NCBI GenBank assembly: GCA_036898135.1
Contig: CM072516.1
Location: 57,603,676 to 57,667,675 of the forward strand
Reading direction: 5' to 3'
Origin: Oncomelania hupensis
Taxonomy: Eukaryota > Mollusca > Gastropoda > Littorinimorpha > Pomatiopsidae
DNA length: 64,000 nucleotides
How positions within the stretch are numbered: position 1 is the stretch's first letter; each line of letters opens with the position of its first letter. The notes below the pieces were generated by a model. It was not told the origin of the DNA. It ran no database searches and worked only from the letters and a program-made list of their open reading frames with translations. Both the position numbers and the translations under genes were made by a program. Positions 21,953 through 64,000 of the stretch are shown in pieces.

Positions 21953-23027
21953 CAGGGTGGAGAACAACTGAATCAAGAAATCTCTGAAATCCGACCGGGG
22001 CCCAGGGGCCAAGCCCCGGTATTCGCCCCCTGGAAGAAAATGAATTTATGCTATTTTGAAAGTAATTTAGGGCCTCTCCTAAAAGCAAAATTCAAAAAGT
22101 AAACATGAATAGAAACAAACCAAAAAAAAAAGAATGTTTTATGCACATGTCTTTCAAAAAAGTTAAGAATCTTGATTTGTAGGCCTAACAAAGTTTGAGG
22201 TCCACCACTGTTACACACAAACTCCACATTTTCAATTTTACTGGGCACACGTTTGTCTATTTTTTTGCTGTAAACAGGCAAGAATTTTTATAATTTTAGA
22301 GATATTTAGGGGTACGTTAGTAAAAACACCACATCTTAGGTATTAGTGACTAGTGTATAGATTTAAATGAAATAAAATACAAAATGAACAGAAATAAATT
22401 CTATTTTGATTATCTACCATTTTATACTTCTCTTGTCATGTGTTGTTTTTTTATTACTCCATGTGTATAAAAAAAAAAAGTTTTAAAAATTCCAAACAAG
22501 CCCCCTCTTCTTCACTTTCATGCCAGTCTGAAAGATCGTATGCATGCACACTAGTACTGACACTAATTGTCTAATGTCGGTACCGATCTCTTCCTCCGAC
22601 TCCAAGACCATTTCTCTCATTTTAATGTCTAATAAATGGAAGCCTGTAAACTCCCTTTCATCAGTCGAAGAATCCAAACCATCCCTTTTAGGCACACACA
22701 AAAAAAAATTTGAAAAAAAATTCGAAAAAACGAACGCATCACAGAGAAAACTTGTGGAAATGCAGTCGAATGTTTTCACAACAGAATAAACCGGAAGTCA
22801 ATTGCCGGAAGTCTCGCAATCTTTCAAACAACGCGAGAATATAACCACATAGTTGATACGGACGCTTTTGGACGTTTTGCCTGTTTAGACCTTCGGCCGC
22901 TTTTGGCCGTTATGCCCAGTAAAGGGTAGCCCCTCAGCTTCTCACACTCGGAACTCAATATTTTTTTCTCGGAAATGCAAATGCCTTCCGCGGAAATCCG
23001 CAGATTCGCGAAAAATTCTCCACCCTG
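21953..23027 (-). mobile_element. hAT-like DNA transposon remnant or non-autonomous element (1,075 bp)
   Basis: Begins CAGGGTGGAGAA and ends TTCTCCACCCTG, perfect 12-base terminal inverted repeats. It is flanked by GACCAAC at 21,946-21,952 and 23,028-23,034. CAGGG termini and a 7-8 base duplication fit the hAT superfamily. Inside, the minus strand has a 93-codon frame over the right end and another frame (22,483-22,779) that I cannot match to a transposase, so it is probably non-autonomous. Confidence 0.65.
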
Positions 23028-23125
23028 GACCAACAGACCAATATTTGGCTCGTTCTGATTCCCCATATATTTCAAAGTAGAAAAGGATGATTTGGTGTCA
23101 ACCAAAGAGGGCTATCCAGCAAAAG

Positions 23126-23187
23126 GAAAGAAGAAGAAGAAGAAGAAGAAGAAGAAGAAGAAGAAGAAGAAGAAGAAGAAGAAGAAA
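23126..23187. repeat. (GAA)n microsatellite
   Basis: About twenty AAG/GAA units, followed by a GA-rich and AC-rich low-complexity stretch to about 23,300. Confidence 0.9.
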
Positions 23188-23189
23188 GT

Positions 23190-25420
23190 GACGCTGATGT
23201 TGATGCTGATGACGACGACGATAAGGACGATAATGATTACGACGACAATGATGATGACGAAAACAACAACTACAACATTAAAAACAATATTAATAAATAA
23301 AACATTGGATGTGCATTTTTCTTGACTACTCGAAGCATTAACCGAGCCGTTGAGCGAGTGGAAAGTTGCAAGAGGTCAGGTCTGAACCTAAAAGACAGGA
23401 ATAAAGAAAGGGACAGAGATAGGGGGGAACACAAGACTGTCAAGCTTATGACTCCAAGCTTACAGCAATTAAGCAAGCTTCCTTCCACCCCAAAACTGGA
23501 AAGACAAATAAGCAAACTGTAGCATACCGCCACTGGATTTTTTTTTTTTGCAGCAGTTTGAAAACTTCGGTCTAACCATCATGTCTATAAAAAGAAAAGA
23601 GGAAAACAAAGAAAGAAAAAAAAAGAAAACAAACAAATGTAATAAAAGCAGAAGAATGTAAAGATTTTAAAAAATAATAATAATAATAAATCGGTGGTTT
23701 TGCACATAATCCAGTTTGTGCCGGTTTTGTCAAATAGAGGGATTACTACAAGAAAGATCTGAACTTCACTAGAAACAAAGAGACACTGTGTTGCGAATAT
23801 ATGTCTAACCACCCATTCAGCGGTCAACGAGGAAAAAAAAGTAAAGCTCTTTAATTGAATAACAGTGTTTAGACTTAGGCGAATGCATACCCTCTTCAAT
23901 GACAGCTTTACGTGACGACATACTCTGAACACTTTTCTTTGCATTTTCATATTCCTTCCCTTGCTTGCGTGACGCTTTGATACCCTTTTGGCTGACTTTC
24001 ATCACGGGGTTTGAATTTCTTTAAGGAATCATTGACAATTGTTAGAGAAATCACATTTGATGCACTGCCTTTCAAACCTGTGTGTCACTTTATATAGACA
24101 CCTTACTTTTCCAAAAAGAATGTATCATTGGATATACCCATATTCATGTATTTTGTACAACCCAAACAGATTGTTTGCCTACAACCAGTAGTGCCTTGAG
24201 TCTGTACCAAAGGATGCTGGGTTGGACTACCTCTTTTATTGAAGACATTTCACCATGGGGGTTACCATCCCCTATGAGGACTTTTGATTTTCATTTTGCT
24301 TTATTTATTTATTATACTTGTGTATTTACATACATAGATAGTATATCTGTACTTTTAACTTACATATGTGATTGGCCTGACTTTTTGCGTGTATTATGAA
24401 CAGAATCTGAGTCACCTGATGTGAACATAAAACGCTTTCGACGGTAAACACTATGTGCCATATACAAATGTTTTTGTTGTTGTACATTTTACAAGTGTAA
24501 ATATATATGGATTTCTTTCCATGCACATAATAATTATTTGAAGCAAATTAGCGATTTAAAAAAATGTATTTTACACTTTGTACAATTTTTATTGTATCTT
24601 CAAAACTGCAGTTTTTAATATATATTTTTAATTGTATCTTATTCTTTCCAACTTTACCGTGGTCCTTATTATTTGAATTGTATCTTTTAAGAATTACATA
24701 CTTTATTAATTGTATTTTGTACAGTTCATAGTATTACGACACTCACAACCTCTCTTGTCCAAATGTATACAATAATTTTTAATAAACTGTTAATTTTGAC
24801 CAAACGTTTTGAGTACAGTTTACAGTGTGAATGTTTAGACAAAGTCAAAACTGAGTACCGAATGGTATGTGGATTTTCACAATGACAAAACAAGACAATA
24901 AATGAAAGAAGTGAAAGACGATAGGTGACAAGGAGGTAAAAAACAATTCATAATTCTTTCTTGTACTCCATACATTTTTTTTTTCTGGACAAGACTGTAG
25001 ACAGCATTCAGTTCCACAGCAAACATCAACAGAACAGAACATGAAGAAAACATGCTTTTCCCATCCAGTTCAAAGTGAACACACTATTCTGTAATAATAA
25101 ATCTCACTTCAAACAGAATGCTTTCTACTGTCTTTCTCACTACTTCTCTACCCTCACCTCTTCCCTCAATTATTCTCACACTCTTTCACTCTCACAAACA
25201 CACAGAAGGATTCTCGCACATTCACATAATGTAAACAAAAATGGTCAAAAAGATTTCCACTACTACTAACAATCTGTATTTAAAAACTCTCGACAACAGA
25301 CACTCTCTTCATCCACAGTGTTTGCGATGCTAAGTAAAAACTTTGTTCCAACTTCCAAATGACAATAGATTGTTCATTATATCACACACTTGTATATCAT
25401 ACACTTGTACAAGAGTTTGT
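23190..25420. other. No gene recognised; AT-rich sequence downstream of GADD45GIP1
   Basis: Contains poly-T/poly-A patches and repeated TTAATTGTATTTT-like motifs (24,540-24,790). It lies 3' of the mL64 gene and may include its longer 3' UTR, but no exon is supported. Confidence 0.5.
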
Positions 25421-25426
25421 CATAAC

Positions 25427-25432
25427 TTTAAT
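25427..25432 (-). terminator. Possible polyadenylation signal (ATTAAA) for GADD45GIP1
   Basis: ATTAAA on the minus strand lies about 155 bases past the stop codon. No closer AATAAA was seen. It is a weak six-base match and only a candidate. Confidence 0.3.
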
Positions 25433-25585
25433 TTAATAACATACTTGTACCATCATTCCTTTGGTCATATGCAAAATATTTTTCAATCTTAAGACTTATT
25501 GTACAAATATGTCAAAAGTAATGTCGTCAACCACACTAAAATGCTAACAAAACTGACACAGTTAGCTCCCTTCCAGAATCCTCTT

Positions 25586-25771
25586 TCAACTGGAGGCCTT
25601 GTCTTCTGTGGGAGATGTCTCTGCAGACGTTTTTTCGCCTGCTGCTGGACTGTCTCCTGACGCTGCCTGCGCCATCTGCTGGAGACGAGCAGCGAACTTC
25701 TCCATTCGTTTTTCCTTTTTCTGCTTCTTTGAAAGAGCTTTCTCCTGTTTCTCTTTCTCTTCCAACATTTC
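25586..25771 (-). CDS. GADD45GIP1: GADD45GIP1 exon 4 with stop
   Basis: 186 bases including the stop, after TGTTTAG|. Encodes a charged coiled-coil KKQKKEKRMEKFAARLQQM and a Ser/Ala/Glu-rich disordered end. Confidence 0.9.
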   Translation of the reverse strand, partial: EMLEEKEKQEKALSKKQKKEKRMEKFAARLQQMAQAASGDSPAAGEKTSAETSPTEDKASS

Positions 25772-26316
25772 CTAAACAGAATTACACCATTTTCAGAGGA
25801 GATAATAAGCCAAGGTCTAGTCTAATCAGATCATGACGCTCATTTGCCAGGCAAGCGAGTGCCACCTGTATACACAAACACACCCTGCAAACACTGTGAC
25901 TCACATTCCCCAAGCCCAAAGTCAAAATGACACAGACCATGAAAATCTATTTCTGTTTCATTCCAGAACATGTATAAGCATACAGTGTTCTATTTACTAG
26001 AAATCTCTGGTTTGAAACACCTTTTCTATTTTTTTTTTTAAGTGTACGAGTGATTAACAATGATGATGTTGTTCATAATCCTATCCTATCCCGTAACTCG
26101 AAGGTTGTAGGGGCACCACAGAGGATAGTTTAACCAGCGTACTCCATCTTTCTCTGTCATCAGCAACCCTGATGGTTTTGCTTGGTGTCAAACCAGTCTA
26201 TTCTCGAATGTTTTTTCTCCCACTTTTTTCGGTTGTTCATGTTGTTGTTACTGTTGATGATGATGATGATGATGATGATGATGTTGATGATGTTGATAAT
26301 AATGATGATGATAATA

Positions 26317-26399
<83 letters not shown>

Positions 26400-29300
26400 G
26401 GGATAAATAACGGGTGCATACCAAAAAATAAAGCAAAAATTAAAATGCAGCAGAACTTCTCACCTGGAATTTGGAATCCCTGGGATCAACATAGTAGCCA
26501 AAATACTCCCTAGCCTCTTGAAGTACCTTCCGTTTCTTCTCTTCCCTCTTTTCCACTTCCATCTCTTTCTTTTTCAGACGATTTTGATATTCACCAATCC
26601 ACTGGTCCATTTTTGCCATGTTCTCTCGCACTCTCTTTTCCCTGGTTCAAAAAATTACAAAATGAAATAAGCACATAAAATAAAGCTGAAATATTTATAC
26701 ATTCACAGCAGACCCATTCTCTCAAATTTTATAAAACACATGATGATCATAGAAATATTTGCATACATTTGTACAAGAGCTTTATTTATTTAGTCAGTTA
26801 GTTGTTATTTAATAAACATTTATTTGATTAAATATATTGAGATATAAAATAATAACACTGGTTAGGAATATGTATTTAGTTTCGTAAGTGAGAGATGGAA
26901 GGTATTAAATGTTATCCGAGTTCAAAAGCATGAAAACTATGAATCTGATAATATTTAAAATATATATATATTTCTATGGAAAGGACTTGAATCTCAGGCG
27001 ATATACCTGTCAGCAACTTTTGCAGTCTTCTCGGCTTTTTCAGCGTTTAGCTTGGCCAGTTTTTCTTCCAAAGGGGGTTCCCATTCTCTGTACAAAGCTG
27101 CCAATTCCTGAGCTTTCTGTTTGCTGGTCCATGACAGCCTTGGGTCCACTCCAGACTCTGAACCAAGCTTGCCATAAAGTTTCCTATGGTATCTGTACAA
27201 GCCAAGTAAAACATTACCTTTGCTTAAAATTTAGCAGTTGTTTGTAATGTACAATATGAAAACAAACATATATAGATATTTGTTTCTTCCCTTATCTATC
27301 TAAATACAAAAGGATAAGCATCTATTCTAAATGGTTATGGGTCATTCTCAGAAAACCTGCCCAGTGAGGGTAAATACATACACAAACATTCTCTATTGAT
27401 ACGACTGACTACTTGTTTGTTTGTTCCTGACATATGAAATAAATATTTTCCAAAATAATATATGAGTCTTTCATTAATTTTATTGGTTTTATATCAATAT
27501 GTATAGATTAGAAAATTCCGTCTAATGGGGGAAGCCATTTTGTGACATGCGTGATCATCCATACCTTTCTACATTATCTAAAGCAAAAATACTGCAATTT
27601 AACCTTAATCACAACAAGAGGACATGTAAATAGTTATTCTAATTCGTCGAATTAAAAAAGATTGCTCAATACATAAGAGATATGGAGTCTTGAATATGTT
27701 GCTAACCGTCGAGGCACTTTGTGTCAAAGTTTTCATTGAACATTGAACACAGTAAAAGTAGCATAAAAAGATACCCTAGAATTACATTCTACACACTACT
27801 TCATTCAATAGGCATTCTCAGCATGTAGATGTTTTGATACTGTATTTTTCATAAAATGATTTTAAGATTTTGTTTGGGCACCCTACTTTGCGTCAAGATT
27901 TTATACATCGACTGAACAAAGCATTTTTATTCAGCTTAAAAACATGAGAGGAGTTAGGAACTATTTTTATACAGCATAGTCATTAGTAGTAGTAGGTTGC
28001 TGCGGAAGGATAAATCATAAAAGGACTAAGCCTCTATGTTCAAAGGCCATGAGGTGTTTCCACATACCATTTGAATGTGGTGCCGAAGGCCGTGCCTCAA
28101 CTGTACTAAGCGTGATCAATATCAGTTCTTATAAAATGCCTGAAACCACGAACAATGCCTTTGTTTAGTTCATCTGTGAAAGAAATATTCAACTTTGTCA
28201 AATATATTCACCATCTTTTGTACTTTACTGTCCAAGCCACGACTCGACTGTACAGTGTCTTAGCCTTAACTGTACACAATCCTAAAATATTTGTTACACC
28301 GCTCATGTTTCACTAATATCAGTCACCACAATACAGTTTACGTTTAGTGAAGTAGATCTTGTATACATACAAACATGTATGTATAAGATAGTGTATTTTC
28401 ATTTGTGTGTTGTTGCTTGTTTCCATCTTCATCCACTTGACGGCCACAATCGACATGATGATTACTCTGCCGCACTGAGGGGGTTGCGTATAGAAGAAGT
28501 CAATAATAGGAGGAAAATGACTAGATAGATGAGAGTAAAACAATGGGAAGTCTACTCGGTGTGGAGTTTATCAGCAGACTACTACTTTTCGCCCAGGGGC
28601 TAGCTGACCCCAGCTCTGCCTAAGGCAACACAGGGCCCTCCTACCCCCACCCACACACATCTCCCTCCCCTCTCCAAAAAACGTGCCTATACTAGCTAAA
28701 TAGGAGAGGTTAGTTTGCAGGCACCCTTGACTTTACATCATATTCACACTGTGTCTTAGAGCTATTGAAATTCTGCGTTTTCAGTTCCACAATTCACTTT
28801 TTTTTTCTTCTTCAAACTTCATTTTCTGAACACAAACTCGGTGGTAATTTGTTGGCACATGTTAATGTGATAAGCAATATGTTGCAATTTGTTTTTGTCA
28901 TTCAACAACTTTACTATCCATGCAGTGCTCTTGCAATTATTGATTCTTAACCACCACACTAATTTCTACTTCCCAAGCACTTTTTAGCTTTCTTCTCTGA
29001 ACTTTATTTTTCAAGATCTATGTCCCACAATTTTGAGAATGACCCTTATTATATCAACAGCATCAAATGATCAATCATCATCACTGAGCAATGCGAGAGT
29101 GAATTACTGTGGGAATGATGGTTGGTTAGTTAGTTATTCATTGCTTACAGTTACAGGGTTCAGCGGACTGCAAAGAGGCGAATCAGGACCACAAAATCAC
29201 CACAACTTGGCTGAAAGAGAACTCACCCCTGATCCGCATAAAAGATCTGCTGAAACAACCCCAGTGGTAACACTGAAGGCACTCCACCAGCCGGTCACTG

Positions 29301-30125
29301 TACAATAAAAGCATCCCAAGCAGGAGACGCTGAGGCTATTCTCTAATTTATTGAACCCCGTTTACAAAAACAAAAATAGAATACAAACATCATTATAAAA
29401 TATCAACAAAACACATACATATAAAATGCCTACATTGCTAAATAATAATAGGAACTAAGGAAGCCCTACTCCCCCTAGTGACCATTTCAATTTGGCAGAA
29501 AGCGTCCAATATTCCCAAGCTGATGCAACAGACCTCGCACAAATGAGGAGTTTTGTCCTGGAAGAGTTTTCAAGAAAAAAGGTAAGTGCCTGGTCTAGCA
29601 AAGAAGATGACAGTATTGTAGATTTATAGAACTGATAACGAACAAATGAGAAAAACAGTGACAGTGGGAATTTAAAGCACTAATTAAATAAGTAAATTTC
29701 CAGAAAGTGGAAAGTAGGCCTACTATTTAATCAGAAACCCTCGGAATCCCCAATGGGGGGATGGAAGGGGATGGGATGATGGTATGTGTATCTAAAACAA
29801 TATACATCATAATATGACCTTATTATTACCTCACACTTCTTTGATAGTCATTGGTGATTTCTGGCATCTGACCACGCAGCCTTCTCTTTAGCGCTTCTGA
29901 CAACCCCGAAATATCTCTCAGAGCTTCAATCCTCTGTTTATCTTCGAGATCGTCTAGCTGTAAGTCAGACAAAGCTGCATGCTTCATCTCCTTACTGCTT
30001 GCATCTGTAGAAGAGTATTTATTAATTGTCCCGATTACCGGCGAAGTCTTGTAAACTCCTGATGTAATATGCCGCCTGCCACAAAATGCAGTCAATGTCA
30101 CTACACGGGTCATAGAGGATGCCAT
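25586..30125 (-). CDS. GADD45GIP1: Mitochondrial ribosomal protein mL64 (GADD45GIP1/CRIF1), 4 exons
   Basis: Coding exons on the minus strand are 30,125-29,830, 27,192-27,007, 26,641-26,464 and 25,771-25,586, 281 residues in total; junction phases are consistent and all introns are GT-AG. The start at 30,125 (AAAATGGC) gives a Ser/Thr/Arg-rich head without acidic residues, suitable as a mitochondrial targeting sequence; the open frame extends 48 codons further upstream. Family identity rests on a RWxxHRKLYG-like region, an ENMAKMDQWI helix, AREYFGYYVDPRDSKFQ, which closely parallels the human EAQELLGYQVDPR segment, and a Lys/Glu-rich coiled-coil tail. In known animals the protein is a mitoribosomal large-subunit component near the exit tunnel. 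Human mL64 has 222 residues, so this one is longer, mainly at the N-terminus. Confidence 0.9.
26077..26231 (-). mobile_element. RTE-like LINE 3'-end insertion (155 bp) in GADD45GIP1 intron 3
   Basis: Reverse complement of the last ~150 bases of the LINE, beginning with CCTATCCTATCC (the tail) at left. It is flanked by perfect GTTGTTCAT at 26,068-26,076 and 26,232-26,240, a target duplication. A (GAT)n microsatellite follows. Confidence 0.88.
26256..26400. repeat. (GAT)n microsatellite
   Basis: About 140 bases of nearly pure GAT repeats in GADD45GIP1 intron 3. It produces long artefactual poly-Asp, poly-Met and poly-His frames that are not genes. Confidence 0.95.
26464..26641 (-). CDS. GADD45GIP1: GADD45GIP1 exon 3
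   Basis: 178 bases from ACCAG| to TTCCAG|GTGAGA. Encodes the most diagnostic part of the family, ENMAKMDQWIGEYQ followed by AREYFGYYVDPRDSKFQ. Confidence 0.92.
27007..27192 (-). CDS. GADD45GIP1: GADD45GIP1 exon 2
   Basis: 186 bases from TGTACAG| to GACAG|GTATAT. Encodes YHRKLYGKLGSESGVDP and a YREWEPPLEEKL block that parallels the EREWYPSL block of the human protein. Confidence 0.9.
27240..29110. other. GADD45GIP1 intron 1, mostly unique AT-rich sequence
   Basis: I see no exon, RNA gene or clear element between 27,240 and about 29,110. A G/C-richer block at 28,550-28,690 may be an eroded repeat. Confidence 0.5.
29120..29570. repeat. Inverted copy of the 5,330-5,735 repeat
   Basis: Reverse complement of the 5.3-5.7 kb repeat in the same block order, including CTGATCCGCATAAAAGATCT, GAAGGCACTCCACCAG, CAGAAAGCGTCCAATATTCC and ATGAGGAGTTTT. 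It lies in GADD45GIP1 intron 1. Confidence 0.6.
29830..30125 (-). CDS. GADD45GIP1: GADD45GIP1 exon 1 (coding part)
   Basis: 296 coding bases; ends in phase 2 at AG|GTAATA. Encodes the presumed mitochondrial presequence (MASSMTRVVTLTAFCGRR) and an acidic helix with SGLSEALKRRLRGQMPE. Confidence 0.85.
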
Positions 30126-31096
30126 TTTGGCCCAAAATGTGCTAGTTAGTAGTTGCATCCCTTGGCGAAATAAAATTTTGGATATGCTAGAGATGCAACA
30201 TAAAAAATCGCTTAAATAAATGGCGTTAGAAGTTAATGCAGTTAAGCTACATTTATTTTTCAAAAGCATGGAATTCCAACCAAAATGTTACTTGAATTTA
30301 AATGTTATTAAGGTCTCTCTTATCAGAGATTATGAAACAGGGTGGTGTCCCTTTGTTGACAACCTTGCGCTCAAAACAAGTTTACAAATGGCGGACGTTT
30401 GATTCAACAAGCCAGAACACGATGACAGTCGCTCACCGTGAAATGTATCATCTATCATTAGACATTGCTGTCTCTTGGGTTCCAGTATACTGCCCACAAC
30501 AGTGAAAGGTTCGCAGGAATAGCACCTGATTTATGTCTGTGCAAGCAGTTTTTGTAGATTTATTGATAATTCTATTTATTGTTTGCAGCCATGCAGGTGC
30601 CTGTTTCACTTTCAGTCTGATTGTGAATCTCTTGATGTTACTTATAGTTTCATTGTATGTTTTGTTTGTTTGTTTGTTTGTTTTTTATTGGGGGAGGGGG
30701 AGAATAGCCTGCAGTAATGAAAAATGCACACAAAGAACATGACATATTTTAAACTACAATTTTAGAGATGACATGTATTTACTTAATTGTGTTTGACAGA
30801 ATTTTGATTGCATCCAGAAATTTGACATTATACAATGGTGGTAATATGCATGTCTGGCAGCAGTCAATGCCAACTTTAAAACTTTCTAATTTGATGCTGA
30901 GTTGATGATTACATCATCCAGGTTATTCCAACGATTATTGTGCAACTTTGCAAGGGAAGAAATCATGCAAGGGAAGTCAGATCGAGTGTTTATACTTGTT
31001 AAGAGTTCTTGCTTATTTGTTAGAAGTTGTTGACTAAAGTCAATATGAGTCAAATGTCTTGAATATTTTATGACAACAAGGTTGGACCAAAGCATC
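30126..31096. promoter_or_regulatory. Divergent intergenic region between GADD45GIP1 and CPLANE1
   Basis: The start codons are 971 bases apart in opposite directions, so this interval should contain both 5' UTRs and both promoters. No clear TATA box or CpG-rich core is seen. Non-coding first exons cannot be excluded. Confidence 0.5.
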
Positions 31097-63151
<32,055 letters not shown>

Positions 63152-63632
63152 GTCAGTGAACGTGTTAAATTGCAATGTCTTTAGCTTTCACTCGGTTTCT
63201 GTGCTGGTTTCACCGCGTTCAAGGCATTAGGTTTTATAACTTGTTCAGTATACATTTTATGGCGTTTTCTGTATAGTTGATAGGGATCGATTATAGCATA
63301 GTTAAACAAAGAACAAATGACATCACTAGCATGACTAAAACCCTGCAATAGCATTTCAAATCTCTTTATTTTGCATACATTACTAATAACTATGGTGGAA
63401 ACTGTGCCTGCTACAGCTATGGATACTGTTCTCTAGCCTTAGCACTCTTTAAAAAATAAAAATGAAATAAAAATGTGTCTGTTTACATTCTGATTTGTTG
63501 TCAATATCTATAATTTTACTATAAGAAGAAATAAAAAAATCAACCTATAGCGTCTCAAGTTAAAAGCAAGCATTTTAATCTTATTAAAATCCTTTTTCAA
63601 TTGTAAAACACTGGGCAAATATAAAATAGTCG

Positions 63633-64000
63633 GACAGATGCCCTTGCAGATCACAAAGGCACAGTCAGCATAGGGGGTAGAGCAATTTCCAAGCCACACC
63701 AGCTCATTTCCTATGTGAGCAGCACTTTTCAGTGCCTCTGCGTTTCGCATGCTGCGGGCTATTTATAGCTTGCCTGCAACCCTCCTTCCAGTGAAAGGAA
63801 GTATCGGCGAAGCTATTTATAACTAGCCTGGCTGACCCAACCTCAAAATCTGAAAAGCTTTGGTTGAGCTGCTGTGAAGCTCCGTTTTGTGGATGACATT
63901 GATGGATTGGCTGGAGAGGAACAAGAACTTGAACAATTAATACAGAGGCTTGACATCCAGAGCCTTTGGAATGGAACTAAGTGCAGAGAAGACCAAAATG
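63633..64000 (+). mobile_element. RTE-like LINE copy, 5'-truncated, running off the right edge
   Basis: Begins within RT at the AGATGCCCTTGCAGATCAC block and continues through a CTCCGTTTTGTGGATGACAT (altered FADD, now FVDD) block. It is interrupted by a 182-bp MITE. Confidence 0.88.
63695..63876. mobile_element. 182-bp MITE inserted in the LINE copy
   Basis: Compared with other LINE copies, the sequence CCAAG-CTCCG is split here. The insert begins CACACCAGCTCA and ends TGAGCTGCTGTG, 12-base terminal inverted repeats with one mismatch. AAGC at 63,691-63,694 is repeated at 63,877-63,880. No coding capacity. CAC termini with a 3-4 base duplication hint at the CACTA group, without proof. Confidence 0.8.

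Noticed and set aside
26172..26513. Poly-Asp, poly-Met, poly-His and poly-Ser frames
   Set aside because: Products of the (GAT)n microsatellite in GADD45GIP1 intron 3.

Overview
This is nuclear DNA of an animal, not a prokaryote. Coding regions are short exons bounded by GT-AG (and probably two GC-AG) splice sites, and the rest is AT-rich, full of microsatellites and transposable elements. Two conserved metazoan genes are recognisable, GADD45GIP1 (mL64) and CPLANE1. The repeat content (a ~3.3 kb RTE-like LINE, a Ty3-type element, ~1 kb repeats rich in AAGGTCA, tRNA-derived SINEs) suggests a marine invertebrate, most probably a mollusc and perhaps a gastropod. That placement is inference from repeat style only.

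Layout. 1-25.5 kb is a repeat-dominated region with no recognised host gene. It holds SINE copies, three full and one partial copy of a ~1 kb AAGGTCA-rich repeat, a fold-back element (3.05-3.85 kb), a decayed Ty3 element on the minus strand with Gag, protease and integrase but no reverse transcriptase (5.9-9.5 kb, LTR-like sequence to about 9.95 kb), an AT-rich inverted-repeat element (10-11.1 kb), a near-complete RTE-like LINE with a 9-bp target duplication (14.24-17.59 kb), a 214-bp palindrome (21.3-21.5 kb) and a hAT-like element of 1,075 bp (21.95-23.03 kb). 25.6-30.1 kb on the minus strand is a four-exon gene for mL64 (GADD45GIP1/CRIF1), a mitochondrial large-subunit ribosomal protein. 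31.1 kb to the right edge, on the plus strand, is the 5' part of CPLANE1 (C5orf42), the ciliogenesis and planar polarity effector. I traced 27 exons (5,222 coding bases, about 1,740 residues, reading frame conserved across every junction); the 3' part lies outside the window.

The two genes are head to head, with 971 bases between their start codons, so a shared promoter region is likely. They act in different compartments (mitoribosome; ciliary base), and nothing in the sequence shows that they work together.

The CPLANE1 introns carry much younger material: a second RTE-like LINE copy with another element nested in it, an inverted LINE copy, 87-bp and 125-bp LINE 3'-end insertions with clean target duplications, an L2/CR1-like LINE fragment, SINEs, a ~38-unit minisatellite and a fold-back element set in (ATC)n. 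At the right edge another LINE copy is interrupted by a 182-bp MITE. I found no convincing novel multi-gene system. The most informative observations are the gene models, the probable GC-AG introns, and the elements whose boundaries are fixed by target duplications.
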